A stretch of 64,000 nucleotides of DNA from assembly GCF_036320965.1 (NCBI RefSeq), contig NC_092270.1:23779593-23843592 (forward strand), in the 5' to 3' direction. Numbering within the stretch: position 1 is the stretch's first letter; each line of letters begins with the position of its first letter. Source of the DNA: Panulirus ornatus. Taxonomy: Eukaryota; Arthropoda; Malacostraca; Decapoda; Palinuridae. The notes below the pieces were generated by a model that saw nothing but the letters and a program-made list of their open reading frames with translations, searched no databases and was not told the DNA's origin. The translations under genes and the position numbers were made by a program. Shown piece by piece: positions 13,480-27,400 of this stretch.

Positions 13480-15480
13480 ATTTGTCTCTGGTGGTGGGGG
13501 ATGTTCCTCTAGTGCTGGCGTGTGTGCTTTGGTGGTGGTGATGTGTCTCTGTTGGTGGTAGTATGCCTTTGGTAGTTGTGAAGTGCCTTTCGTGTTGGTG
13601 ATGTTCTCTCGTGAGTGGTAGAATGGGTGTTCTCGTGGTAAAGTGCTCTGGTGGTGATGTGTTCTGTTGTGGTGATGTGCCTGGTGGTGGTGTTGTGCCT
13701 CTGGTCAGTGTATGTCCTTTGGTTGTGGTAAGTGCCTCTGTGGTGGTTATTATGCCCTGTGGTGGTGATGTGCTTTGGTGTGTTGTGTCTTTGTGGTCGT
13801 GATGTGCCTCTGTGTTGGTGATGTGCCTTTGTGGTGGTGAGTGCTTTTGTGGTGTGTAATTTGGGTGAGTGCCTTTGGTGGTTGCGAATGTTTCTGGTGT
13901 GGTTGTGCAATTTGTGTCCCTGTGTTGTGATGCTGGTGTGACTGCTCTGGTTGTCGGTGTTGTGCCTCAAGTCGCGTAATTCCTTTGGTTGTGGTGTGAT
14001 GTCTCTGGTGGTGGTAAGTTATGTGGTGAGCCTCTGGTGGTGATAGTGCCTGGTGGTGATGCTGTGTGGTGTCTTTCTGTTCAGTCCTGGTGTGGTGATG
14101 TGCCTCTGTTGGTAATGCCTTTGTTAGTTGGAAGTGCCTTTCGTGTTAGTGATTCCTCTTCGTGTGGTGAAGTGACTTTGGTGGTGGTGATATGCCTCTG
14201 GTGGTTGATGAGTGTCTTGGTGTGTGAAGTGCCTCTGGTGTTGGTGATGTGGCTCTGGTGGTGTATGTCCCTTGGTAGTGCGTGATAATGTGTGCCTTTG
14301 GTGTAGGCTCGGTGTAATTTGCCTTGTGGTTTTGATGTGTCCCTTTTGTGGTGTTTTGCCTTTTTTGGTGTGATGTGCCTTGGTGGTGGTGAAGTGCCTC
14401 TGTTGGTGGTGATGTACCTCTAGTGGTCATGAGGTGCCTCTGTGGTTGTGAGTTCCTCTGCTTATGGTGAGTGCCTCTTGGTGTTGATGTGCCCCTGGAG
14501 GGAATGGTATGCATCTTGTGGTAATGTGCCTTCGGTGGGGTGATATTTCATCGAAGGTGGTAATGTGGTTTTTGTGGTGATATTCCTCTCGTGGTTGTGA
14601 ATTGCATGTGTAGGTGCCAATATGGCTCTAACGGTGATGTTTCTCTGGTTGTGGTGATGTGCCTCTGGTGGTGGTAATGTGCGTCTGCTCGAGGTAATAT
14701 TCCTTTGGTTTTTGTGGTGTGTTTGTGGTGTTGGTAACGTGGCTCTGGTGGTGATGTGCCTGTGGTGGTGGTGATGAGTCTTGGTGTTGGTAATGTGTAT
14801 CTTGTGGTTGTGATGTACCTCTGGTGTTGTGATGTACCTCTCTTGTGGTGAAGTGGCTTTGGTGGTTCTGGTGGTGGTGTGTGCCTTCGGTCGCGGTAAT
14901 ATTCCTTGTGGTGTGTGGTTGTATGTGCTCTGATGGTGTAGTGGCTGTGGTGGTGATGTGCCTTGGTGGTAGGTGAATGGTGCCTTGTTGTTGGTGATGT
15001 GCCTTTGAGTGGTGGTGAAGTGGCTGTGGTGGTGTGATGTGCCTCTGTTGTGGTGATGGGTGTCTAGAGGTGGTGAAGTGCCTCTGGGGTTGGTGTGTAT
15101 TGTGTGTGTGTCGGTGGTGGTTGAGTTTCTGGTGTTGATTCCTACGTGGTGTAAGTAGCCTTTGGTGGTTGTGATGTTGTCTTTGTTGTTAGTGATTGTC
15201 TCTGTGGTGTGAAGTGGCTCTGGTGGTGGTAATGTATTGTGTTTGATGGTTGTCTGAGGTGTTGAATCCTTGGTGGTGGTATATATGCTCTGGTGGTTGA
15301 TGTGCCTTTTTGTGGTGATGTGTCCTCTGGTGGTGGTATGTCCTTTGGTGGTGTATGTGCCTCTAGGTGGTTGTGCCTTTAGTGGTGTTGATGTGCCTCT
15401 GTGGTGTTGATGCCTTTGTGGTGGTGATGTGCCTCTGGTGGTTGATCGCTTTGGGGTAGTGCCTCTGTGGTGGTGAAGAT
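13480..15480. repeat. Second indel-rich stretch of the 20-bp array
   Basis: As at 5.8-7.3 kb, monomers here lose single bases at high frequency. About 13,900-14,870 follows 4,550-5,500 variant by variant. Examples are the rare CCTCAAGTCGCG near 13,963 matching 4,617, and TTTGTTAGTTG near 14,120 matching 4,735. The quality changes abruptly: 14,480-14,760 is clean while both flanks are noisy. I read this as local consensus error over a real repeat copy. Confidence 0.55.
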
Positions 15481-18400
15481 ACTTTGGAGGTGGAGATGCA
15501 CCGTTTGTGGTGGTGGAGTGCATTTAGTGTCGGTGATGCGCCTTTTGTGGTGTTGGCGTGCCTCTGGTGGTTATGATATGCATCTTGTGGTAATGTACAT
15601 TTGGTGGTGGTGATATTTCATTGAAGGTTGTAAAGTGCCTTTTGTGGTGATGTTCTTCTCGTGGTGGTGAATTGCATGTGTTGGTGGTAATATGCCTGTA
15701 GTGGTGATGTGGCTATGGTGCTGGTGATGCGCCTCTGGTCACGGTAATGTTTTTTTGGTTGTGGTAGTGTCTCCTTGTTGGTAGCAAGTGGCTCTGCTGG
15801 TGATGTGCCTCTGGTGATGGTAATATGTCTCTTGTGGTGGTGGTTTGTCTTTTGTGTAGGTAATGTGTCTTTGGTGGTGGTGATATGCCACTGGTGGTGG
15901 TGATATGCGTATGGTAGTTGTGAAGTGCCTTTCGCGTTGGTGAGGTACCTCTAGTGGTGGTGAAGTGGCTTTGGTGGTGGTGATGTGCCTCTGGTGGTGA
16001 AGTGCCTTTAGTGGTTGTGATGTGTGTCTGGTGGTGGTAATGTGTCTCTTGTGATGGTGATGGGCATCTGGTGGTGGTGATGTCACTTTGGTAGTGGTAA
16101 TGTGCATCTGTTGGTGGTTATTTTGCCTTTAGTGGTGTTGTGTCTCTGGTGGTCGTGTTGTGCCTTTGTTGGTGGTGATGTTCCTCTCGTGGTATTGATC
16201 CGCATTTGGTGGTGGTGAAGTGCCTTTGTTGTTGGTGATGTACCTCTTGTGGTCATGAGATGCCTTTGGTGGTTGTGAAGTTCCTTTGGTTATGGTGATG
16301 ACCCTCTTGTGGTGTTGATATGCCCCTAGTGGGTATAATGTGCATCTTGTGTAAATGTGCCTTTGGTGGTGGTGATATCTTATTTAAGGTGGTTATGTGC
16401 CTTTTGTGGTGATGTTCCTCTCGTGGTGGTGAATTGCATGTGTCGGTGGCATCATGGCTCTAGTGGTGATGTGGTTCTGGTTGTGGTGATGTGCCTCCGG
16501 TGGTAGTGTTGTGCCTCTGGTCGCGGTGATATACCTTTGGTTGTTGTGGTGTGTCTGTGGTGGTGGTAAAGTGGCTCTGGTGATGTGTCTTTGGTGGTGG
16601 TGATGTGCTTCTGGTGTTGGTAATGTGTCTTTGATAGTTGTGAAGTGCCTTTCGTGTTGGTGATGTATCTCTAGTGGTGGTGAAGTTGCTCTAGTAGTGA
16701 TGATGTGCCTCTGCTTGTAGAGATGGGTGTCTAGAGGTAGTGAAGTGTCTCTGGTGGTGGTGATGTGTTTTTGATAGTTGTGAAGAGCTTATCGTGTTCA
16801 TGATATACCTCTAGTAGTGTAGAAGTGGCTCTGATGGTGGTGATGTGCCTCTGGTGGTGGTGATGGGTGTCTAGAGGTGTTGAAGTGCCTCTGGTGGTTG
16901 TGATGTGTGTCTGGTGGTGTTAATGTAATTCTTTTGATGATGATGTGTCTGGTGGTGGTGATATCCCTTTGGTAGTGGTAACTTGTCTCTATTGGTGGTA
17001 ATTTGCCTTTAGTAGTGCTGATGAGGTGGTGTTGTGCTTTTGGTGGTGGTGATATACCTCTGGTGGTGTTGATCTGCCTTTGGTGGTGGTGAAGTGCCTC
17101 TGTTGGTGATGATGTACCTCTCGCAGTGGTGAGGTGCCTCTGGTGGTTGTGAAGTTCCTCTGGTTATGTTGGTGTGCATCTTGTGGTGTTGATGTTCCCC
17201 TGGTGGATATAATATACATCTTGTTGTGATGTGCCTCTGGTGGTGGTGAAATCTTATTTAAGATGGTAATGTTCTTTTCATGGTGATGTTCCTCTCGTGG
17301 TGTTGAATTGCAGATGTTGTTGTCAATATGGCTTTAGTGGTGATGTCTCTCTGGTTGTGGTGATGTACCTCTGGTGGTGGTGTTGTGCCTCTGGTCGCGG
17401 TAATATTCCTCTGGTTGTGGTGGTGTGTCTATGATGGTGGTAAAGTGGCTCTGGTGGTGATGTGCCTCTGGTGGTGGTGATCTGCCTTTGGTTTTGGTGA
17501 TGCGCCTCTCGTGGTGGTAATATATCCTTGATAGTTGTGAAGTGCCTTTCGTGTTGGTGATGTACCCCTCGTGGAGGTGAAGTCTTATGGTGGTGATGTG
17601 CCTCTGGTGGTGGTGATGGGTGTCTACAGGAGATGAAGAGCCTCTGGTGGTTGTGATGTGTGTCTGGTTGTTGTGATTTGTCTCTGGTGGTAGTGTTGTG
17701 CCTCTGGTCGCGGTAATATTCCTTTGGTTGTGGAGGTGTGTCTCTGGTGGTGGTAAAGTGGCTCTGGTGGTGATGTGCCTTTGGTTGTGGTGATGCGCCT
17801 CTCGTGGTGGTAATATGCCTTTGGTAGTTGTGAAGAGCTTTCCTTTTGGTGATGTACCTCTTGTGATGCTGAAGTGGCTTTGGTGGTGGTGATGTGCCTG
17901 TGGTGGTGGTGATGGGTGTGTATAGGTGGTGAAGTGCCTCTGGTGGCTGTGATGTGTGTCTGGTGGTTGTAATTTGTCTCTGGTGGTGGTGATGTTCCTC
18001 TAGTGATGGTGATGTGCTTTTGGTGGTGGTAAAGTGGCCCTGGTCATGGTTATTTGCATTTGGTGGTGGTAAAGTGTCTCTAGTGGTGGTTATTTGCCTT
18101 TGATTGTGGTGATATGTCTCTGGTGGTGGTGTTGTGCCATTGGTGGTCGTGATGTGCCTCTGTTGGTGTTGATGCGCTTTTGGTGGTGATGAGGTGCCTC
18201 CGTTGGTGGGCATGTATCTCTTGTCGTGGTGAGGTGCCTTTGGTGGTTGCGAAGTTCTTCTGGTGGTGTTGCTGCATCTTTGGTGGTGGTTAACCGCCTC
18301 TGGTGTTGGTGATGTTCCTCAGTTTGGTGGTGATGTATCTCTGGTGGTAGTGATGTACCTCTGGTAGCGGTAATATTCTTTTGGTTGTGGTGGTGTGTAT

Positions 18401-21400
18401 CTGTTGGTGGTAAATTGGCTCTGGTGGTGATGTGCCTCTGGTGGTGGTAATATGTCCATTGTGGTGGTGACGTGACTCTTCTGCTGGTGATGTGCCTTTG
18501 GTGGTGGTGATGTGCTTCTGGTGGTGGTATTATGCCTTTGGTATTTGTGAAGTGCCTTTCGTGGTGGTGAAGTTGAGCTGGTGGTGGTGATGTGCCTTTG
18601 GTGGTTCTGATGGGTGTCTGTAGGTGGTGAAGTACCTTTGGTGGTTGTGCTGTGTGTCTGGTGGTTGTAATTTGTATCTGGTGGTGGTGATGTTCCTCTA
18701 GTGGTGTGATGTGCCTTTGGTGGTGGTAAATTACCTCTGGTGGTGGTAATTTGCGTTTGGTGGTGTTATTGTTTCTCTGGTGTGGTTTTCTGACTTTGCT
18801 GGTCTTGATGTGCCTCTGGGGGTGTTGATTCGCCTTTGGTGGTGGTGATATATCTCTGTTGGTGGTGATGCACCTCTCATGGTGGTGAGGTGCCTCTGGT
18901 GGTTACGAAGATCCTCTGGTGGTGGTGATGCGCCTTTCGTGGTGGCGGAGCGCCTTTGGTGTTGGTGATGTGCCTCTTTTGGTGTTGATGTGCCTCTGGT
19001 GGTAATGATATGGATCTTGTGGTAATGTACATTTGGTGGTGGTGATATTTTATTGAAGATGGTAAAGTGCCTTTTGTAGTGATATTCTTCGCGTGGTGGT
19101 GAACTGCATGTGTTGGTGGTAATATGCCTCTAGTGTTGATGTGGCTCTGGTGCTGGTGATGTGCTTCTGCTCACAGAAATGTTCCTTTGGTTGTGGTAGT
19201 GTATCCTTGTTGGTAGCAAGTGGCTCTGGTTTTTGATGTGTCTTTGGTGGTGTGGTAGTAATATATCTCTTGTGGTGGCTTTGTGTCTTTTGTGGTGATG
19301 ATGTTCTTTGGTGGTGGTGATGTGCTACTGGTGGTGGTAATATGCGTATGGTAGTTGTGAATTGCATTTCATGATGGTGATGTACCTCTAGTGGAGGTAA
19401 AGTGGCTTTGGTGGTGGTGATGATGTGCCTTAAATGATGGTAATGCATGTCTATAGGTGGTGAAGTGCCTCTGGTGATTGCGATATGTATCTTGCGGTAG
19501 TAATGTGTCTCTGGTGTTGATGTGCTGTTGATGTGCCTCTGGTGGTGGTGATGTCCCTTTGGTGGTGGTGATGTGCCTCTGTTGGTGGTAATTTGCCTTT
19601 AGCGGTGTTATATGTCTCTGGTGGTGGTGTTGTGCCTTTGGTGGTGGTGATGTGCCTCTGGTGGTGTTGATCCGCCTTAGGCGGTGGTTAAGTGCGTCTG
19701 TTGGTGGTGATGTACCTCTCGTGGTCATGAGGTGCCTCTAGTGGTTGTGGTGATGTGCCTCTTGTTGTGTTGATGTGCCCCTGGTGGGTATAATATAAAT
19801 CTTGTTGTAATGTGCCTTTGGTAGTGGTGATATTTCATTTAAGGTGGTTATGTGCGTTTTGTGGTGAGGTTCTTCTCATGGTGGTGAATTGCATCAGTTG
19901 GTGTCAATATGGCTCTAGTGGTGATGTGCCTCTGGCTGCAGTGATGTGCCTCTGGTGATGGTGTTGTGCCCTAGGTCGCGGTAATATTCCTTTGGTTGTG
20001 GTGGTGAGTTTCTGGCGGTGGTAAAGTGGCTCTGGTGGTGATGTGTCTTTGGTGGTGGTGATGTGTCTCTGGTGGTGGTAATGTGTCTCTTGTGGTGGTG
20101 ATGTGCCTCTACTGGTGATTTGCCCTTGGTTGTGGTGATGTGCCAAATTTGGTGGTAATATGCATTTGGTGGATGTGAAGGGCCTTCGTGTTGTTGATGT
20201 ACCTTTCGTTGTGGTGATGTGGCTTTTGTTGGTAGTGATGTGCCTCTGGTGGTGGTGATGGGTGTCTATAGGTGTTAATGTTCCTCTGGTGGTTGTGATG
20301 TGTGTCTGGTGGCTGTAATTTGTCTCTTTTGGTGGTGAAGTTCCGCCAGTGGAGGTGATGTGCCTTGGGTGGTGGTAAAGTGCCTTTGATGGTGGTTATT
20401 TGCCTTTGGTGCTGGTGATATGTCTCTGGTGGTGGTGGTGTGCCTTTAATGGTCTTGATGTGCCTCTGGTTGTGGTTATTTGCCTTTGTTGGTGGTGATG
20501 TGCTTCTGGTGGTGGTGTTGTGCCATCGGTGGTTGTGATGTGCCTCTGTTGGTGTTAATGCACTTTTGGTGATGTTGCAGTGCCTCTGTTGGTGGTGATG
20601 TATCTGTCGCGGTGGTGAGGTGCCTTTGCTGGTTGCGAAGTTCCTCTGGTTGTGATGATGTGTCTTTGGTGATAGTTTACCGCCTCCGGTGTTGGTGATG
20701 TTCCTCTGTTGGTGGTGATGCGCCTCTGGTGGCAGTGATATGCCTCTGGTCGAGGTAATATTCCTTTGGTTGTGGTGGTGTATATCTGTTGGTGGTAATG
20801 TAGCTCTGGTGGTGATGTGCCTCTGGTGGCGGTAATGTGTCTCCTGTGGTGGTGATGTGCCTCTTCTGCTGACGATGTGTCTTTGGTGGTGGTGATGTGC
20901 CTCTGTTGGAGGCCAAATGCCTTTGGTAGTTGTGAAGTGCCTTTCGTGTTGGTGATGTATCTCTGGTGGTGGTGAAATGACTCTGGTGGTATTGATGAGA
21001 CTCTGGTGGTGGTGATGTGTGTCTATAGGTGGTGAAGTGCCTCTGGTGGCTGTAATGTGTGTTTGTTGTTGTAAAATGTCTCTGGTGGATGGTGATGGGC
21101 CTCTGGTGGCAGTGATGTGCCTTTGGTGGTGGTAAAGTGCCTCTGATGGTGGTAATTTGCCTATGGTGGTGTTATTGTGCCTTTGGCGTGGTGTTCTGAC
21201 TTTGGTGGTCTTGATGTGCCTCGGGGGGTGTTGATGTGCATTTGGTGGTGGTGATGTGCCTCTGTTGGTGGTGATGTACCTCTCGTGGTGGTGCCTCTGG
21301 TGGCTGCGAAGATTCTCTGGTGGTGGTGATGTGCCTTTCGTGGTGGTGGAGCGCCTCTGGTGTTGATTATTCGCCTTTTTTGGTGTTGATGTGCCTCTGG

Positions 21401-24400
21401 TGGTGGTGATGTGCATCTTGTGGTAATGTGCATTTGTTGGTGGTGATATTTTATTAAAGGTGGTAAAGTACCTATTGTGGTGATGTTCTTCTTGTGGTGG
21501 TGAATTGCATGTGTTGGTGGTGATATGCCTATAGTGGTGTTGCGCTTCTGGTGGTGGCGATGTGCCGCTGGTGGTGGTGATGTGCCTCTGGTGGCAGTAA
21601 TGTCTCTTGTGTTGGTGATGTGCTTCTTATAATGGTGATGTGCCTTTAGTTGTGGTGATGTGCTTCTGTTGGTGGTAATATGCCTTTGGTAGTTATGAAG
21701 TGCCTTTCGTGTTGTTGATGTACCTCTAGTTGTGGTAAAGTGGCTTATTGGTGGTGATGTGCCTCTGGAGGTCGTGATGAGTGTCTATAGGTGGTAAAGT
21801 GACTCTGGCGGTTGTGATGCGTGTCTGGTGGTTGTAATTTGTCTCTTGTAGTGATGATATTCCTCTAGTGGTGATGATGTGCCTTTGGTGGTGGTAAAGT
21901 TCCTCTGGTGGTGGTTATTTGCCTTTGGTGGTGGTGATGTATCTCTGGTGGTGGAGTTATGCCATTGGTAGTCGTTATATGCCTCTGTTGATGTTGATGC
22001 GCTTTTGGCGATGGTGAAGTGCCTCTGTTGGTGGTGATGTATCTCTCGTGGTGGTGAGATACCTTTGGTGGTTGCGAAGTTCCTCTGGTGGTGGTGATGT
22101 GTCTTTTGTGGTGGTTGACCGCCTCTGCATTGGTGATGTTCTGTCGGTGGTGATGTGCCCATTGTGGTGGTGATATGCATCTGGTCGCGGTAATATTCCT
22201 GCGGTTGTGGTAGTGTGTATCTGTTGGTGGTAAAATGGCTCTGGTGGTGATGTGCCTCTGGTGGCAGTGATGTGCCTCTGGTGGCGTTAATGTGTCTCTT
22301 GTGGTGGTGATGTGCCTTTGTTGGTGGCGATGTGCCTATGGTGGTGGTAATATGCGTTGGTAGTTATGAAGTGCCTTTCATGTTGATGTATCTCTCTTGG
22401 TGATCAAGTGGCCCTGGTGGTGGTCATGTACCTCTAGTGGTGGTGATAGGTGGGTAGAGGTGGTGAAGTGCCTCTGTTGGTTATAATGTGTGTGTGGTGG
22501 TTGTAATATGTCTCTGGTGGAGGTGATCGGCCTCTCGTGGTGATGTGCCTTTTTCTGACGCTGGTAATTTGTTTTTGGTGGTGTTATTGTGTCTCTGGTG
22601 TGGTGTTCTGACTTTGGTGGTCTTGATGTGCTTCTCGGGGCGTTGATGCACATATGTTGGTGGTGATGTGCCTCTGTTGGTGGTGATGTACCTCCCGTCG
22701 TAGTGAGCTGCCTCCGGTGGTTGCAAAGATCCTCTGGTGATGATGCGCCTTTCGTGGTGGTGGAGCGAATCTGGTGTTGGTGATGTGCCTCTTGTAGTGT
22801 TGATGTTCCTCTGGTGGTTATGATGTGCATCTTGTGGTAATGTGTATATGGTGGAGGTGATATTTCATTGAAGGTGGTAAAGCGCCTTTTGTAGTGATGT
22901 TCTTCTCGTGGTGATGAATTTCATGTGTTGGTGGTAGTATGCCTCTGGTTGTGGTGTTGTGTCTCTGTTCGCGGTAATGTTCCTTTGGTTATGGTAGTGT
23001 GTCCTTGTTGCTCTGGTGGTGATTTGCCTCTGGTGGTAGTAATATATCTCTTGTGGTGGTGATGTGCCTCTTGTGGTGATGATGTGCCTTTGGTGGTGGT
23101 GAGGTGCTGCTGGTGGTGGTAATATGCGTTTGTTAGTTGTGAAGTGCCATTCGTGTTGGTGATGTACCTCTAGTGGTGGTGCAGTGGCTCTGGTGGTGGT
23201 GATGTGCCTCTGGTGATATTGATGAGTGTCAAAAGGTGGTGAAGTGCTTATGATGGTTGTGATGTGTGTCTGGTTGCTGTAATTTGTCTCTGGTGGCGGT
23301 GATATTCCTCTAGTGTTGGTAATTTGCCTTTGGTGATAGTAAAGTGCCTGTGGTGGTGGTTATTTGCCTTTGGTGGTGGTGATGTGCCTCTGGAGGTGGT
23401 GTTGTGCCATTGGTGGTCGTGATATGCCTCTGTTGGTGTTGCTACGCTTTTCGTAGTGGGGAAGTGACTCTGTTGGTGGTGATGTATCTCTCTTTGTGGT
23501 GAGGTGCCTTTTGGTGGTTGCGAAGTTCCTCTGGTGGTGGTGATGTGTCTTTGGTGGTGGTGGAGCGCCTCTGGTGTTGGTGATGTACCTCTGGTGCTGA
23601 TGATATGCCTCTGGTGTTTATGATGTGCCTCTGGTGGTGGTAATCTGTCTCTTGTGGTGGTGATGTGCTTCTTCTACTGGTGATGTGCCTTTCGTTGTGG
23701 TGATGTGCTTCTGTTGGTAGTAAAATGCCTTTTGTAGTTATGAAGTGCCTTTCGTGTTGGTGATGTATATCTCGTGCTGGTGAAGTGGCACTGGTGGTGG
23801 TGATGTGATTCTGGTGGTAGTGATGGGTGTCTAGAGGTGGTGAAGTGCCTCTAGTGGTTGTAATGTGTGTCTAGTGTTTGTAATGTGTTTCTGGTGGGGT
23901 TGATGTGCCTCTGGTGGTGGTGATGTTCCTTTGGTGGTTGGTAAAGTGCCTCTGATGGTGGTAATTTGCCTTTGGTGATGTTGTGTCTCTGGTGGTGTTG
24001 TTCCTTCTGTGGTCTTGATGTGCCTCTGTTGGTGTTGATGCACCTTTGGTGGTAGTGATGTTCCTCGGTTGGTGGTGATGTACCTTTTATGGTGGTGAGG
24101 TGCCTCTGGTGGTTGTTAAGATCCCCTGGTGGTGGTGATGTGCCTTTCGTGGTGGTGGAGTGCTTCTGGTGCTGGTGATCTGCCTATTGTGATGTTGATA
24201 TGCCTCTGGTGGTTACGATGTGCATCTTGTGGTAATGTGCCTTTGGTGGTGGTGATATTTTGTTGAAAGTGGTAAAGTGCCTTTTGTGGTGATGTTCTTA
24301 TCGTAGTGGTGAATTGCATATGTTCGTGGTAATATGCCTTTGGAGGTGATGTGCCTCTGGTTGTGGTAATGTCCCTTTGATAGTTGTGAAGTGCCTTTCG

Positions 24401-27400
24401 TGTTGGTGATGTATCTCTAGTGTTGGTAAAGTGGCTCTGGTTGTGGTGATGGGTGTCTCTTGGTGGTAAAGTCCCTCTGGTGGCTGTGATGTGTGTGTGA
24501 TGGTGTTAATGTGTTTCTGGTGATGGTGATATGCCTCTGGTGGTGGTAGTGTGCCTTTGATAGTTGTGAAGTGCTTTTCATATTGGCGATGTACCTCTAG
24601 TGGTGGTGAAGTGGCTCTGGTGGTGGTGATGTGCCTTTGGTGGTGGTGACGGGTGTCTAGAGGTGTTGAAGTGCCTCTGGTGGTTGTGATGTGTGTCTGG
24701 TGGTGATAATGTGCTTCTATTGGTGGTAATTTGCCTTTAGTGGTGTTGATGTGTGTCCGGTGGTGGTGTTGTACCTTTGGTGGTGGCTATATGCTTCTGG
24801 TGATGTTGATACGCCTTTGGTGATGGTGAAAAGCCTCTGTTGGTGGTGATGTACCTCTCGTGGTGGTGAGGTGCCTATGGTAGTTGCGAGTTTCGCTGGT
24901 TATATTGATTTGCCTCTTGTGGTGTTGATGTACCCGTGGTGGGTATAATGTGCATCTTTTGGTAATGTGCCTCTGGTGGTGATGATAGTTTATTTAAGGT
25001 GGTAATGTTCCTTTTGTGGTGATGTTCCTCTCGTGGTGGTGAATTGCATGTATTGTTGGCAGTATGGCTCTAGTGGTGAAGTGCCTCTGGTTGTGGTGAT
25101 GTACCTCTGGTAGTGGCGTGGTGCCTCTGGTCGCGGTAATATTCCCCTAGTTGTGGTGGTGTGTCTCTGGTGGTGGTAAAGTGGCTCTGGTGGTGATGTG
25201 CCTCTGGTGGTGGTGATATGCCTTTGGTTGTGGTGATGCGCATCTGGTAGTGGTAATATACATTTGATAGTTATAAAGTGCCTTTCGTGTTGGTGATGTA
25301 CCTCTCGTGGTGGCTATTTATCTCTGGTGGTGGTGATGTGTGTCTGTAGGTGGTGGAGTGCCTCTGGTGGTTGTGATGTGTGTCTGGTGGTTGTAATTTG
25401 TCTCTGGTTATGGAGATGTTCCTCTAGTGGTGGTTATGTGCCTGTGGTGGTGGTAATATGCCTTTGGTAGTTGTGAAGTGCCTTTCGTGTTGGTGATGTA
25501 CCTTTCGTGGTGAAGTGGCTCTGGTGGTGGTGATGTGCCACTTGTGTTTGTAATGGTTGTATAGTGAAGGTGGTAATGTGCCCCTGGTGATGGTGATGTG
25601 CCTCTGTTGGTGGTGATGTCCCGTTGGTGGTGGTAATGTGCCTCTGTTGATGGTAATTTGCCTTTAGTGGTGTTGATGTGTCTCTGCTGCTGTTGGTGTG
25701 CCTTTGATGGTGGTGATGTGCCTCTGGTGGTGTTGATCCTCCTTTGATGGTGGAGAAGTGCCTCTCTTGCTGGTGATGTATCTCTCGTGGACTCGTGGCC
25801 TCTGGTGGTTGTGAAGTTCCTCTGGTTATGGTGATGTGCCTTTCGTGGTGTTGTGCCTCTGGTCGCGGTGATATTCCTTGGATTGTAGTGGTGTGTCTCT
25901 GGTGGAGGGAAAGTGGCTCTGGTGGTGATATGCCTTTAGCTGTGGTGATGCGCCTCTGGTGGTGGTAATATGCCTTTGGTAGTTGTGAAGTGCCATTCGT
26001 GTTGGTTTTTTGCTTCTGGTGGTGCTGATGGGTGTCTACAGGTGGTGAAGTGCCTCTGGTGGTTGTGATGTGAGTCTGGTGGTTGTAATTTTTCTCTGGT
26101 GGTGGTATGTTCCTCAAGTGATGGTGATGTGCCTACTGTGGTGGTAAAGCTCCCCTGGTGGTGGTGACGTGTGTCTAGTGGTGGTGGTGTGCTATTGATG
26201 GTCGTGATGTGCCTCTGTTGGTGTTGATGCGCTTTTCGTGGTTGTGAAGTGCCTCTGTTGGTGGTGATGTATCTCGTGGTGGTGAGGTCCCTTTGATGGT
26301 TGCGAAGTTCCTCTGGTGGTGGTGATGTGACTTTGGTGGTGGTGGAGTGCTTCTGGTGTTGATGATGTACGTCTGGTGGTGGTGATGTACGTCTGGTGGT
26401 GGTGATTTGCTCTGGACGCGGTAATATTCCTTTGGTTGTGGTGGTGTGTATCTGGTGGTGGTAATGTGGCTCTGTTGGTGATGTGTCTCTAGTGGTGGTG
26501 ATGTGCCTCTGGTGATGGTAATGTGTCTCATGTGGTGGTGATGTGCCTCTTCTGATGGTGATGTGCCTTTGGTGGTGATGTGCCTCTGGTGATGGTAATA
26601 TGCCTTTGGTAGTTGTGAAGTGCCTTTCGTGTTGGTGATTCATTTCTCGTGATGGTGAAGTTGATCTGGTGGTGGTGATGTGCCTTTGGTGGTTTAAATG
26701 GGTGTCTATTGGTGGTGAAATGCCTCCGGTGGTTGTGATGTATGTCTTGCGGTTGTAATTTGTCTCTGGTGGTGGTGATGTTTCTCTAGTTGTGTGATAT
26801 GCCTTTGGTGGTGTTGTTGTGTCTCTGGTGGTGGTGTTCTGCCTTTGGCAGTCTTGATGTTCCTCTGGGGGTTTTGATGCGCCTTTGGTGGTGATGATAT
26901 GCCTCTGTTGGTGGTGATGTACCTCTTGTAGTGGTGAGGTGCCTCTGGTGGTTGCAAAGATCCTCTGTTCGTGGTGATTCGCGTTCCCTAGTGGTGGAGC
27001 GCCTTTGGTGTTGGTGAAGTGCCTCTTGTGGTGTTGATGTGCCTCTGGTGGTTATGATATGCATCTTGTGGTAATGTACATTTGGTGGTGGTGATATTCA
27101 ATTGAAGGTGGTAAAGTGCCTTTTGTGGTGATGTTCTCGTGGTGGTGAATTGCTTGTGGTGGTGGTAATATGCCTCTAGTGGTTATGGGGGCCTGGTGGT
27201 GGTGATGTGTCACTGGTGGTGGTGTGTGTCTCTTGTGGTGGTGATGTGCCTCTTGTGCTGGTGATGTGCCTTGGTTGTAGTGATGTGCCTCTGTTGGTGG
27301 CAATATGCCTTTGGTAGTTTTGAAGTGCCTTTCGTGTTGTTGATGTACCTTCGTTGTGGTGAAGTAGCTTTGTTGGTGGTGATATGCCTCTGTTGGCGGT

